64,000 bases of DNA from Bolinopsis microptera (GCF_026151205.1 NC_087073.1:12369578-12433577), one strand, 5' to 3'; shown: positions 43,393-55,467, numbered from the stretch's first letter. The notes: a model not told the origin generated them from the letters alone. Program-made: numbers and translations.

Positions 43393-44189
43393 AGACCTCT
43401 TATTGAGACCCTTTATAATAATAATAACAAAGTATTTATATCCCGCTCATATTAGCAACTAGTAACCAAGAATGGTACTAGCTACTAATGTCAGAGCGGC
43501 TGTCCAAACAAAATTCTCCAACAAAACATTCTCATTTTCCTTTAAACTGCTTATTAGTAACACTAACGTCTAAAAAACTATAATATACGACAGACATGGT
43601 GGTACAATCAGACATCAGATGGAATATACTATAAGAGAAAAATAATAATCTCGACACATAATGGTTACCTTTATTTATTCAAAAGAATTTAATTAAATGA
43701 ACTTCATTATACACTCTTCTTTATTTGTAGATCAAAACAACAAACACAAACTGTGGCCTGCATCCCCGACAATACCACACAATCAATTAATGAGTTGCTC
43801 AAGGTAGTAGACCAGGCCGACGGATCCCCAGTCCGATTTCCCTGAGTATTGTCGCACCCAATTAAGGGAACTCGCACACTACATCACCCTGTACCCAACA
43901 GCTTGCAAGCAAGCTGCCGTTCACCCACCGGTTCACTGAGGTACAGGTAGATTGCCGAAGCATGTGCTACCAACTCTGCAATCATGTGGTACCGGCCAAG
44001 GATACAGGTTATAAAAATAGAAAATAAAAACAAGCCAGGGCATGGCAAATGGCAGTCTAGTCTCTCCGGACTCCGTGTAAGTGTAACTATACACAAAACT
44101 CATGGCAGTTAAAAAATCCCATGGAATAATCTACAAACTAAGGCCAGGTTCTAGGAACTTTCTAAAAAAGAACACAAATATAAATACGA

Positions 44190-47056
44190 CTAGGTATGTT
44201 CTAAATGATTGAAAAAATGGGTTTTTAAAGCCCGTTTAAAAGTATCAATGTTGTTGGCCTTTCTTACCGTATACGGTAGCAAGTTCCAGAGTTTTGGGGC
44301 TGCGTTGCTAAACCTCCTATCACCTAGCCTGATTTTACTGGGTCTACTAACCCTAAACCTTAAGTCATCACCAGACAGTTGCCGTGTTTTAGAATATGCT
44401 GCCTGGGAGTCAATCTGAAGAAGATCAGACAGATATGGTGGTGCTTGGCTGTACATAACCTTATACGCCAGAAGACAAATCTTGAAACTTATTCGTTCTT
44501 CAATGGGGAGAATGTGTGCTTTTTTGTAGTATTCAAGAAGATCTACATCACGGTCATCGATGTTATAAATGAATCGTATTCCAGCATTCAGTACATATTT
44601 GAGCTTTTTCAGTGACTTCATCGGTAGGCAAACATACAGTGCATTACAGTAGTCAAGCTTTGATATAACCAGTTGCTTCACTAGCATAACTTTTAAACTT
44701 TCATCAAGATAACATCGTATTCTCTTCAGATTGGTTAATGCCCACATTGACTTCTGTTTAACACTGTTTAGCTGTCTTTCCATGGTAAGAGCTGGGTCTA
44801 GTTTGACTCCTAAACTCTTCCAATTGTCACCGACACATTCTGTTGGCATCACTTCCGTACTCCCAAAATTAACAGAAATTTGATGCTGTCCAAATTCTCT
44901 AAGAACCAAAGGCTTCCCAATGACTAGTAGCTCTGTTTTTGACTCATTAAGTTTCATATAATTTTCAAGCATCCAGGCCCTTATTTCGTCAAGGCAGGCA
45001 TTGATCTTAATTTTCATTTCACTTATTTCTCCAGGTATTAGGGGTTCAAAAGAAATGTAGAGCTGCGAGTCATCTGCATATAGCTGAATACGAATCCCAT
45101 ATTTAGCAGCTATCTTCTGAAGTTGTTTGATGTACAGGATGAACAGAATCGGTCCAAGCAAAGATTCCTGAGGCACTCCAAAAAGAAGACACATTACATC
45201 AGATAGCTCCTGACCAACTTTGACATTGAACGATCTTGCATGAAGATAATCCTCAAACCAGCTGTTAGCTTTACCTGAGATTCCAAAATCAGCTAAGAGT
45301 TTTCTGATAAGTATCTTATGATCTATTGTGTCGAAAGCTGCTGAAAGGTCTAGCAGGACCAGTGTCACAATTCTACCCTGCTCGATTTCCCCAAGAATGT
45401 CATTTTCACTAATAAAGTCTCACAGCTATGTTTTGGTCTATAACCAGACTGAACTGGACAATGAAGATTTTCTGCATCCAAGTATTCATTGAGTTGACTG
45501 AGTATGTACTTTTCAAGGATCTTGGACATAACCGGGAGATTTGAAACTGGTCTATAGTTTTTTAGACAGTCAGGATCTGCTCCATCCTTTTTGAGGGTGG
45601 GTCTGACCACTGCTCTCTTAAGATCTGATGGAAACTTAGCAGTTTCAATGGAAAGGTTGACGATGTAGCAGAGAAATGGTGCTAGTTCTTTAATGCAGTG
45701 TTTCAGGAGAAACATGGGTATTGGATCTAAGTCACAGAACTTATTTGACATACTTTTCACCAGGGTTTCCATCTCGGACACTTCTACTGCTTTAAAAGTC
45801 TCTAACTTTGACTCTTTTTTATCATCTCTTGGGTTTTCCTGGGGTTCAGCCGGTACATCACGAAGGTTTTCAATTGAGGACCGAATGTTTTCCACTTTTC
45901 CAGAAAAGAAAGCTTTGAGATCATCTGCAACTTCCTTGGGATTTCCAGATGGCATACTTGTCTGAGAATTACCCAACAAGCGATTGACTTTCTTGTAAAG
46001 GGATTTAATATCACCTGATGAAGCTGTGATAGAATTTCTATAGTATCCCTTTCTTTTTTCAAACTCCATACCCTGAAATTTATCCCGAAGTCCTACGTAC
46101 GCTGATTTAAGTCCTTTTCCAGACCTCCAAGCTCTCTCTGCTCTTCTTCTCTTTCTTCTCACTTCTCTCAGCTCTTCATCAATCCAAGGCGTTTCATTAG
46201 CTTTCACTTTCCTGTCCACTTCTGGGCAGTGGGTTTCCATAAGGCTCGAAAGAACCTCATTGTACTGTGTAACAGCTTCGTCTAGTGACCAGTCAAAGTT
46301 TCCTTGGCACAGAGATGAGTTCTTCAAACTTTCTCTAAAAATGTTTTTGTCAAGATCTTTAAAATTTCGGTAGTTAACCTTTTTCCAAATCGTCTTGGGT
46401 TTCTTACAGCAGTGATACCCTAAATCAAAATGAACCAGAAAGTGGTCGGAGGATGTTCCTGATTTGGTCACAGAAACTGGGCCCATTCTGGACCTAAGGT
46501 TTTCTGTAGAGAGTATAAGGTCAATTGTACCACCTTGTTCATGCGTTGGTACAATATAAATAGGCATGATTTGATAAAGGTCATAGTCTTGTAGAAGTCT
46601 TACCAATTTCATAGGGTACAAATCATTAGGACGCTCCATGTGAATGTTGAAATCTCCCATCAGAAGAGGGATACCAGTCTTGGTACTTAAGTCATCTAGG
46701 TAGCTCTCGAACTCCTCTAGAAACATACATTCCGTGTATCTAGCTTTCTTTGTATAAGGAGGCCTGTATATGTTCACAAGGCGAATCGAATCTGTCTCAG
46801 TCTCAGATTGGAGCAAAGCTTCCATAACCTGGAACGTTTTGTACTTAGTTACCTTTTCATTAACTTTTAAGGTTATTTCTGGTCTGTAAAGGAAAGCAAT
46901 ACCTCCTCCACCTCTGTGTTTTCTAGGATTTGATAGTATCTCCCAGCCATAACTCTTGATCTCTTGAATCTTTACACTATCTGCCTCCTTAAGAAACGTT
47001 TCCTGGACAAAGCAAACATCACATTTCTGATCATTGAGGTGCTCCATCACTCCCAC
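44190..47056 (-). pseudogene. CR1/L2-like LINE ORF2 (endonuclease-RT), frameshifted
   Basis: The first segment (47056-45365) has the APE endonuclease: CFVQETFL, GGGGIAFLYRP, LLMGDFNIHMERPN, TKSGTSSDHFLVHFDLGY; then the RT fingers NYRPVSNLPVMSKILEK and VQSGYRPKHSCETLL. A frameshift near 45410 moves to the second frame (45368-44190) with VLLDLSAAFDTIDHK, GVPQESLLGPILFILYI, the active site QLYADDSQLYI, and the thumb tail RFSNAAPKLWNLLP. No ATG is evident at the N-terminus; the frame opens after a stop just upstream. Apart from the one shift the ORF is open, so the copy died recently. Start codon use in ORF2 of such elements is often unconventional. Confidence 0.85.
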
Positions 47057-47097
47057 TGTCTTATTTACAAGCGATCTGACATTAAAGGTTCAAACCC

Positions 47098-48291
47098 TTA
47101 GGTTTTTGTTCTCTTTGTCATGAGCTCCTTTACCCTGATTTGGTAGGAGTTTTTTGCATCACTTGATGAGTGAGTTCTGGACATGACCCACAGTTTTTCT
47201 CTGACATAAAACGGACAAAGAGTGTCTGAAGCCTTGTGTCTTGGATCAGATTTCTCTGATCGATTCTTGCTATGTGAACAGTTTGTGCATCGTATGTCCC
47301 CTGTCTGTTTCTCTTTCTTCTTAATACAGTCCTTCGATTTGTGGCTTCCTGCACAGTAGAAACATGTTGGGTCTGAGTCTTTGGACTTGCAGTATATGGA
47401 TCCACTTGTATGACCAAAACCTTGACAGTGATAACACTGTATAACGTGATACCTGTCTCTGACAGGGTACATTTCCAATCCCAGACAGATCCTGTTTCCA
47501 GCCTTTTTGATAACTTCCCTTATAGCCGGTGAAACCTGCAAAACGGCAAACCTATCCTTGTCATCCATAAAGACAGCCTTGAACTCATCACCATTATCCA
47601 TCAGGGTCTTGATAGTGTCATTCTTCTTCAGGACACCCTCCACTAGCTCTTCTTTCGTCTTTATGTCTGCATCAAGGCCTGAGATAGTTATCTTTGGATT
47701 AAGCTTCCTCAGTTCTTCCGACTTAGATGTGACATTATATTTGGATTTAAGCGCTTCTTCTGCATGACCTAGATCCTCTTTGGATTTGAACACCAGTCTG
47801 GCAACACCTTCAGTTTTAGGGGGATTAGCCCTAACTACAGGAATATTGCTCAGTTTTCGCTTAAGATCCTTTTTCACAACTGTTGTCCATTCTTCACCCG
47901 AGATTTTATTATCTCCATCAGGTCCCAAGTCCTCAGACTTCTTTTCAACCACTAGAGTGTGCCTGACCTTCTCAGTATGCATAGACTTCACATCAGAATA
48001 ACCTGACTGAGCTGTTGCCAAGCTCTCCTGAATAATATGTGGCAGTGTAGAAGCTAGTTCCTCTCTTACAATAGCTAAAACCTGTGCATGTGTACTGGAT
48101 TCTTGTGGGCAAGACAGAGCTTCGATTGCTTTTTCAGCTAAATTGTACGCCATTTTTAGGGACTGCCAAATGCCCTCCTTTGTATTAGTACACTTTTTAA
48201 CATCATCACACTCAGATATTCTTACCTTAAGGGAGGAGTTGATTTTCTCCAACTCTATCTCCAGTTTCTTCTTCAACTTCATATCCGCCAT
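47098..48291 (-). CDS. CR1/L2-like LINE ORF1 protein
   Basis: 397 residues from an ATG at 48291, open throughout. The N-terminus is helical (likely coiled coil, MADMKLKKKLEIELEKINS). The centre has an RRM-like or esterase-free linker region, ISGLDADIKTKEELVE. The C-terminus has zinc knuckles (CYHCQGFGHTSGSIYC, CFYCAGSHKSKDC, and CTNCSHS), as in Gag-like ORF1 proteins that bind LINE RNA. ORF2 follows 41 bp downstream on the same transcript. Confidence 0.85.
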   Translation of the reverse strand: MADMKLKKKLEIELEKINSSLKVRISECDDVKKCTNTKEGIWQSLKMAYNLAEKAIEALSCPQESSTHAQVLAIVREELASTLPHIIQESLATAQSGYSDVKSMHTEKVRHTLVVEKKSEDLGPDGDNKISGEEWTTVVKKDLKRKLSNIPVVRANPPKTEGVARLVFKSKEDLGHAEEALKSKYNVTSKSEELRKLNPKITISGLDADIKTKEELVEGVLKKNDTIKTLMDNGDEFKAVFMDDKDRFAVLQVSPAIREVIKKAGNRICLGLEMYPVRDRYHVIQCYHCQGFGHTSGSIYCKSKDSDPTCFYCAGSHKSKDCIKKKEKQTGDIRCTNCSHSKNRSEKSDPRHKASDTLCPFYVREKLWVMSRTHSSSDAKNSYQIRVKELMTKRTKT

Positions 48292-48400
48292 AATACCCTG
48301 TCAAGTACTGAGGACCAGACTCGGATTTCCAAACTCTTTAGTTCTGAGAAAAACTATACAGTAGTATTGAAGTAAGATTCCAAATCCTCAAATTATTTGT

Positions 48401-49200
48401 TATATAGTAGTGTTGAAAGTATTAAAAGAATATTATTATTGGCGGGATATTCAGTCTAAATTGGTCATGTGTCCTGTAGATAAAGCACACTTATCTTTAG
48501 TATTCCGATTTAGGATATTATTATTAGCGCTTGGTATTATATGTTATGACTTCTGGTGCATAGCAGGAAATTGTTAGGGTTGCAGATTTTTCCTTTGGGA
48601 CCAAGAACTAACTGATCTCATAAAAATGAGCCAGATATCAGGGTCCAGCCTGAAATTGTTAAGCGGTCAGAACAGCTGATCAGTATCATGTTGGAGACTA
48701 GCGAGTGCCTCAAGACGGAGGTGCTTGTACTCTCGAGCTCTACCGCTGTTCGTCAGCTTTTGATGAAAACAGATTGATACCCGCAAAAATATATCAATCT
48801 GTCATGATCTATCCAATGATGAGCGTGTCATGAGAGTTGATCAGGAAGCATCTAATTGCTGAATTGAAGAATAAGAGGGCCGACTCACCTCCACCATGAC
48901 ATCTTCTGGTTCGGCAAACTCAGTAGTCGTGAAAGAGATACCAAATGAATTATTGACAATATCTGGAACATTTGACAGCGGTTTTATTATTTGAGAATTT
49001 TAAATAAGTTTTCGTATGTTATCGTTAATCTGGGGACACAATATAATTACTTAAGTCTAAGATACTACATATTACTATATTAATTGATTGTTTTTAACCA
49101 TCATTTTGTCACATTTTTATTTATATATAAACAAAAGCTCTAAGAAACAGATAGTAAACAAAGTAAACATTTCTGTCCCCTAATCTTTCTCAAACAAAAG
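48401..49200. other. Spacer between two LINEs
   Basis: AT-rich, no gene. 48.4-48.95 kb may be CR1 5' UTR; 49.0-49.2 kb looks like the 3' UTR of the next LINE (minus). Confidence 0.35.
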
Positions 49201-50800
49201 TCATGCAATTTGCATACTTCTCCATTTAACTCTATTCTGAGCAATTAACGTTAAATAGTCCAAATCACATAAATTATTTAACGATAATTTTCGGACACTA
49301 AGGTCGTGTAGAATCAGTGAGAAAAGGTTTGACTGCGGTCTTCCACGCCGCCCTTGAAGCTGTAAGGTGTTGACAGCAAAAACAAGCGACGAATAGGCTG
49401 GGCCATCTGTAGGCCCACGCAGTACATGTCCGAGCATCCTCCACCGACTACGAGCCACTTTAGCTGACAATGGTTCACTATTGCAGCGTTTATACAAGTT
49501 CTTGTTGGAGATGATGTGAGGGTATTTGTAATTCAAAATTGATCGCAGATGACGTCTGTGAGCAATATCTAGTTTTTCCAATACTGATTTAGGGGCAGCC
49601 CAGCAAGATGAATTGTACATTAAAACGGATACTACCAGAGCCTCATACAACAGAAGCCTCTTGCTCAGAGGGATCTTATGGTTCCAAGCTTTCTTGTATT
49701 TGTTAAACGCGGCATATCCCAGACATATCCTTCTAGAGATGTCCTCCTTACTACAAAGCATGGAGCCAAGCGTGATACTCTTTCTCCAGAGCTCGTTCCC
49801 TGCAATTGGCTTACCCTGATCGTCTTTAGCTCCCTTTTCAGCTAAGTACACATGAGTGAAATCAGTTTTGTCTTCGTTAACGAAGAGATTCCAATCTTTA
49901 AGGACTTCTGTTGCAATAGGCAACAGCTCCCTCAAATTGTCTTCATCTTCATCATTGAAGTCGATATCATCAGCATACTCACTGTCAAGTGGAAGACCAA
50001 TATCGGTGATAGGTGGGTTAGGCCTATTCGTTGCAGTTTCAAGCCTGTTACGGAGGTCACGCAAGGCACCCGCTAAGACAAGTGTGAACAAGCATCCAGA
50101 CAGACAGTCACCTTGGAATGCACCGAGAAAACTCTGGAATTCAGCAGACAGTGTACCGTTGATGTTGACTTTGAGCTTGGTTTTGGAAAGCAAAAGTCTT
50201 ACCAAACGGACTTCGTCATCATCACAGCCACACTCAACAAGAAGATCGAGGATGGTAGATCGTCGTATAGTGTCAAAGGCACTAGACATGTCGATCCCCA
50301 TACGATGGTATTCCCACCTCTTCCTCTGGACAACTGATAACATCACACGCTGGCACCATACAATGTCAGCACATGATCTACCCTGCTTGTAAGCACATTG
50401 CCATGGACCAGTGAAGGCATTGACTTTATTCTCAATTCTCTTCAAGGTTGCCATTGAAAGAATCTTTCTAACAGCATTTGAGAGAGTGAGGGGTCGTAGA
50501 TTCTTCACTGGACCAATGGGCTTATTTGGCTTCTGTAAGGGGGTAATGTTTGCCTGTCCAATGGGGTCAAGGTAGGAATTGGTCTCGAAGCTTCTATTGA
50601 TAATGTCTGCAAAACGTCTGTGTACTGATCCAGTAGAATACTTGAGAAGCTCATTAGGAATCCCATCTGGGCCGTTAGCCGTTGCAAGGTTGTGGAATGT
50701 AAATGATATGGGTGATGCTTTAGATGAGTTTAGATACAACGAACACATCGACGAGATCTTGCAGCGACGAGATTCAGATCTCGTCAGCTCTTTATCTTAA
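49201..50800 (-). mobile_element. 5'-truncated LINE with reverse transcriptase ORF
   Basis: The reverse-strand ORF (50748-49201, about 515 residues) has ANGPDGIPNELLKY at its start, NLRPLTLSNAVRKIL, GIDMSSAFDTIRRST, AFQGDCLSGCLF, the catalytic SEYADDIDF, and a long C-terminal domain with SCWAAPKS, HRRHLRSILNYKYP and LQGRRGRPQSNLF. The endonuclease is missing and the ORF fades at about 50800, so it is truncated at the RT start. The tail motif with GRRGRP is usual in RTE/Proto-type LINEs. It abuts the upstream region of formin-like copy B. Confidence 0.85.
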
Positions 50801-51149
50801 TCTTATAATAGTGTTAAATTCTGTTGTAAAGTTGCATGACGTGGCGACTGGCAAAATTATGAGTGGGGCGGAGACCGGAGTGTCAAATTGCAGGCAAAAT
50901 TGAACTATTAGTACTAGTAGACCTTGGGCATAACATTTATTCTATACGAATACTAGAACGGTATCAGACAGAATGATCCATATAATCGCTTCTTAACGTT
51001 GAAATATAGTACCGATATTGTACATTTATTGCTTGACGATTGAACTTGAAGCCTTGTATATTTTGAATGACAAAAATTGTCAATTTTAACGGAAAGCAAT
51101 GGAAAGTTCCGACCAGTTGACTGCGATAGCATCAAGCCACAAAATATGG
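50801..51149 (+). promoter_or_regulatory. Upstream region and 5' exon of formin-like copy B
   Basis: Similar to 25.95-26.2 kb upstream of copy A, including the end of a 5' exon: GCATCAAGCCACAAAATATGG followed by GTAAGA (shown shortened; exon end 51149). The intron runs 51150-53811, against 26202-26427 in copy A, and owes its extra length to the repeat array. Confidence 0.55.
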
Positions 51150-51289
51150 GTAAGAGCTGTCCGAATTTGCGATTATTAATTAAGTTATAAAATGCTATAT
51201 TTTCACGAAGACCGAAAAATCTAAAAGTTAAGTAAAATGTGCTACTCTTTGTCTGGCAATAATGATTGCATTTCTTTTTGTTTATACTA

Positions 51290-53720
51290 CTACTAGAAAG
51301 TAGAAAGCCCGTGGTCACAGGGAGGAAGTTAATAGTATTCTTTGGTAGTCAGTTTTTATCGCATCAAAAAATATCCGTCACACAACCGAAGATTCAGCCG
51401 ATATAAAGGTGATTAAAATGTAGCTCGCACTGAACACAACGTAATATTAATAACAATAAAACCGATCAAAAAAACCGTTCCAACAACAAACAATCATTGC
51501 ACGTGCGCGTTTCAACAGCGTTACCATGGTTATTAATATTATGCAGCTTCCTATTTCTCGTTTATTTTTAATTTACACGTGGGTGGTCGTACAGACAGAC
51601 AGAATGATTCTTTGAATTATAATTTAACTAGAAAACCCGTGGTCAGAGGGAGGAAGCTGATAGTATTATATTTCTTTGGTAGTCAGTTTTTATCGCATCA
51701 AAAAATATCCGTCAGTACAACCGAAGATACAGCCGATTATAATGTAGCTAGCACTGAACACAACGTAATTACCACAAAACCGATCAAAATGCCGTTCTAA
51801 CAATCTTTGCACGTCACGTGCACGTGCACATTTCAACACCGTTACCATGGTTACCATGTAACTTCCTATTTCTCATCTAATTTGCACGAGGGCGGTCGTA
51901 CAGACAGACAGAAAGAATTCTCTGAATTTTAAGTAAGATGACTAGAAAGCCCGTGGTCACAGGAAGGAAGCTAATAGTATTCTTTGGTAGTCAGTTTTTA
52001 TATAAGCATCAACAAATATCCGTCACAACCGAAGATACAGCCGATTAAAATGTAGCTCGCACTGAACACAACGTAATTACCACAAAACCGATCAAAATGT
52101 TGTAGCGGCAGCGCGATGGGCTCATACTAATTCGTTCGCCCAAAAATTTCACGTGACTTTGGTTTTTAATTTTATGGTTTTGCAGCCGTACAAAACGGTT
52201 TTACATAAACCCTTATCCCAACCCTAACCCTAACCATAACCCCGAAACTAACCATAACCCTTACCACAACCCTAACCTTAACGGAAGTAACCCGAGTCCT
52301 AAACAATCGAATTCGTATTTGACTAGCCTGTCACGTGACCAAAACCGGTGAAAACGCGAACGGGTTTTTGCCCATAACTCTCCAGGAAAGCATTTAAACT
52401 AAAAACCCTACGTCATGGGGGTGATTCGGAATCAGCGTCCAAAAATACACCCATTCCGATCACTTTCATGCACAAAGGGCCTTTTCTGTTTTCACTAAAT
52501 CGCTCGCCCAAAGAAAATTCTTGTGAAAAGGCCCTTTGGGCATGAAAGTGATCGGAATGGGTGTATTTTTGACATCGTGAATCAAATCAAAATGTTGCAC
52601 CAACAATAATTGCACGTGCACTTGCGCTTTTGAACACCGTTACCATGGTTACTATAGTATGCAACTTTCTATTTCTTATCTGATTTGCACGTGGGCCGTA
52701 CAGCTACAGAAAAAATAATTCTTTGAATTATAAGTAAGATTATCTATGAGTATTGCTGAAAGCACAGTGTAAGGCCTACACGGACCGCCTCTAACTAGCC
52801 AATCCCTGTTTACATGCCGTGTAGCAGGGGACTAGAAAGAGCTAAACTAGTAAGCGGGGCATAGCCAATACACTATACTCCCATCATTGAGTATATTACC
52901 AACCAGAAGGAAAATTTCCTTGTGTTTGGAATCTACCAAGACGAAAGTTGTACAATCCAGCGAAATATTATAATTCAAAGAATTATTTTTGTCTGTCTGT
53001 ACAACCACCCATTGAGAAATATTTTGTCTGTACGACCGCCCACGTGCAAATTAGGTGAAAAATAGGAAGTTGCATAGTAACCATGGTAACAGCGTTGAAC
53101 GCGCACGTGCACATGCAGAGATTTGCGAGCAACATTTTGATCGGTTTTGTGGCAATTAAGTTGTGTTCAGTGCAAGCTACATTTTAATTGGCTGTGTTAT
53201 ATCTTCGGTAGTGACAAATATTTTTTGATGCGATAAAAACTAATATTATCTTCCTTCCTGTGATCACGGGCTTTTTAGTCTTATTTATAGTTCGAAAGAT
53301 TTTTTTGTATGTACGACTATCCACGTGCAAATTAGGCGAAAAATAGGTAGTTGCAAAGTAACCATGGTAATGGTGTTGAAAGGTGCACACGCACGTGCAA
53401 TGATTGTTTTCACGTCATTTTTATCGGTTTTGTGGTAATTACGTTGTGTTCAGACTTCAGTGCAAGCTACATTTTAATGGGCTGTATACTCGGTCGTTAC
53501 GGATATTTTTGATGCTATAATTATGAAAACTGATTACCAAAGAATATTATTACCTTCCTGTGATCACGGGCTTTCTAGTCTACTCTACTATAATTCATAG
53601 AATTCTTTCTGCTGTACGACCGCCCACGTGCAAATTAGATGAAAAATAAGAAATTGCAAAGTAACCTTGCAGTGATGCAGTAATTGTTAACGGTGTTGAA
53701 CGCGCACATTTTAGGATTGA
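51290..53720. repeat. Palindromic array of ~320-bp repeats
   Basis: About three direct copies on the left (near 51290-51625, 51628-51935 and 51938-52100, with a separated end at about 52570-52745) face about three inverted copies on the right (near 52965-53280, 53281-53590 and 53590-53700). Each unit runs from ACTAGAAAGCCCGTGGTCAC to CGTACAGACAGACAGAA and contains CATTGCACGTGC and GTTACCATGGTTA. The centre has a smaller inverted pair (52431-52490 with 52518-52576) and degenerate telomere-like sequence. The whole is a foldback structure in intron 1 of formin-like copy B. Confidence 0.8.
52208..52290. repeat. Degenerate telomere-like (CCCTAA)n
   Basis: Contains two perfect CCTAACC units, then variants (CCATAACC, CGAAACTAACC, CCTTACC, CCTAACCTTAACG). 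It is part of the repeat array, not a chromosome end. Confidence 0.6.
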
Positions 53721-53886
53721 ATTAATATTGTTATTAAAATGCTCACTGTAGCCATTATATATATTAAATTTTCATCATCATCATTTAATCGCACACTTAT
53801 TACTGTTTCAGAAGCGTCTCATCGGAAAAGAAGAAGCTACTGAAGTTTGTAGCTACATCAAAGAAACAAACCTCTATCAGATAATA

Positions 53887-55467
53887 ATGAATCCAGAAAC
53901 TCTCAACGAGGAAATGAACACGCCCTTTGTCCCAAATGCACCACCAGCTCCTAATGCACCACCGGCTCTAAAGGCACCACCGGCTCCAAAGGCACCACGA
54001 GCTTCAAAAGCACCACCAGCTCCTAATGCACCACCGGCTCCTAATGCACCATCGGCTCCTAATGCACCACCGGCTCCAAAGGCACCACCGGCTCCAAAGG
54101 CACCACCGGCTCCAAAAGCACCACCAGCTCCAAAAGCACCACCGGCTCCTAATGCACCACCAATTTCACCGGCTCCAAATGCACCGATAGCTCCTAATGT
54201 GACATCAACTGATGCAACGGACTTACAAAGTGAAATCCCAAAGATGTCCAAGATTCATTGGAGAAAACTTTCCAAAGATAGGAATGCCCAATGCATGATC
54301 AATCAAAAATTTAAAAGATTTCCGAAAGGGGTCATGGAGGTTCATAAGACATTTTGGCAGGGACTCCCACAAATTGATATAGAAGAGCACCAAAGTTTTC
54401 TTTCGACAAGTTTTGCAGAAAAGGCTGCGTCAAAATCAATTAAAAAAGTACCCGAAAAGGAAAGCGACCATAGGGACATGATAAGAATATTGAATGGAGA
54501 CGACCAAAGAGCCATAGGCATAATGAGAAAGAAAATGGTTAACGTCTCATCAAAAAAGATACAAGATTGGATGTCCAAATTTCCTCTGAAAAATTTTTTT
54601 AAGAAAATGGGAAACCAACTTGAATTTCTTGTAGAGATGGTCAAAATTGCTGAAAGTGACAAGAAGGGTAGAAATTATATGCCACAGCTACTGGACAAAC
54701 AACTTGACTCTTCTAAATTGAGTTCTGAGGAAGATATGTATCTGTATCAGCTACACCAGATACCAAACTTTACCACATACATGCAGATCGTCAGAATGTA
54801 TCAAGATCTTGTGGTTGAAAAGGAGGAGAAATATCTTGATTACCTCAAAAATGTGGTTACGGCATGTGCAGAAATAAGAACATCTCGATCTTTAAAAGAG
54901 CTCATATCATGCATCGTGCAAGTAGGAAAGTTCCTTAATTCAGAGAAAGATTTCCCAGGCTTTGACATGAGCCAAACTCCTCTAGAATACATAACCAATT
55001 TTAAAGACAAAACTGAAGAATCTACATCGATTGGACTTCATTCTCTTAACATACTTGAGAAGGTAAATCCGGGCAAAAATTATGCAAAATTACTCAACTC
55101 AGAGATGGAAACAGTATTTGGCTTAGCGATACCAAATTCATTAAAAGCAGATTATGTTTGTAATGATCTGATAAAGTGGGATGGGCAAATAAAAAAGATT
55201 GTTGATATTATACAGAACATACAGTCCAACAGTGAGGCAGCTATATCAATAGCAGTCCTAAACTGTGCCATTGATGTCATCGCTAAAAAACGTAGCACCA
55301 TACAAATGATTTCCGAGAAAGTTGCAAATGTTTTCTTTGAGACCATGATTTATATGGGTCTTAATCCAGTGAGTTATGAAAAAGGCCAAGAAAAGCCAAA
55401 GTTGCCCTCAACTTCCCTTTTTTCGCCCATCAGTATATTCATAGAGCACCTACTTAAAGATAAATAA
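53887..55467 (+). CDS. Formin-like protein, copy B (tail cut by in-frame stop)
   Basis: 526 residues from ATG 53887, paralogous to copy A over almost its whole length; the central FH2 stretch is nearly identical in DNA. The FH1-like region (about residues 15-100) is longer and more regular (PAPNAP/PAPKAP hexapeptides, an 18-bp repeat in DNA). The FH2-like domain spans about 120-526. An exon join at 53812 is inferred from the conserved TTTCAG. Where copy A continues with GAA after the lysine of LLKDK, copy B has TAA (55465-55467), so it loses a basic tail of about 110-175 residues; the same frame stays open afterwards to 55995. FH2 itself is kept whole. Confidence 0.78.
   Translation: MNPETLNEEMNTPFVPNAPPAPNAPPALKAPPAPKAPRASKAPPAPNAPPAPNAPSAPNAPPAPKAPPAPKAPPAPKAPPAPKAPPAPNAPPISPAPNAPIAPNVTSTDATDLQSEIPKMSKIHWRKLSKDRNAQCMINQKFKRFPKGVMEVHKTFWQGLPQIDIEEHQSFLSTSFAEKAASKSIKKVPEKESDHRDMIRILNGDDQRAIGIMRKKMVNVSSKKIQDWMSKFPLKNFFKKMGNQLEFLVEMVKIAESDKKGRNYMPQLLDKQLDSSKLSSEEDMYLYQLHQIPNFTTYMQIVRMYQDLVVEKEEKYLDYLKNVVTACAEIRTSRSLKELISCIVQVGKFLNSEKDFPGFDMSQTPLEYITNFKDKTEESTSIGLHSLNILEKVNPGKNYAKLLNSEMETVFGLAIPNSLKADYVCNDLIKWDGQIKKIVDIIQNIQSNSEAAISIAVLNCAIDVIAKKRSTIQMISEKVANVFFETMIYMGLNPVSYEKGQEKPKLPSTSLFSPISIFIEHLLKDK

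Larger units (their letters stand above)
38275..43413 (+). mobile_element. R4/Dong-type LINE with restriction-like endonuclease, near full length
   Basis: About 5.1 kb: a GC-richer 5' UTR (38275-39225), one long intact ORF, a 3' UTR with four diverged ~165-bp tandem units (42725-43270), and two stem-loops at the 3' end. Both ends abut (TAA)n. The single ORF with a C-terminal PD-(D/E)xK nuclease and no N-terminal APE nuclease places it among the early-branching R2/R4/NeSL-like groups. Insertion in TAA repeats is known for the R4-clade element Dong, which is why I favour that clade. Confidence 0.85.
43414..48400 (-). mobile_element. CR1/L2-like LINE, two ORFs, with (TTA)n tail
   Basis: Reverse-strand element with ORF1 (48291-47098), ORF2 (47056-44190, one frameshift), a 3' UTR and a 3' end reading GATATAAATACTTTG followed by TTATTATTATTA (43427-43414), a typical microsatellite tail for this LINE group. 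The tail is where the R4-like element sits; the other half of the TAA repeat is at 38255-38274. The 5' boundary near 48.3-48.4 kb is approximate. The 3' UTR (44189-43440) includes GC-richer sequence and no gene. Confidence 0.85.

Noticed and set aside
52208-52290. Telomere or chromosome end
   Set aside because: The repeats are degenerate, under 90 bp long, and flanked on both sides by copies of the same 320-bp repeat.
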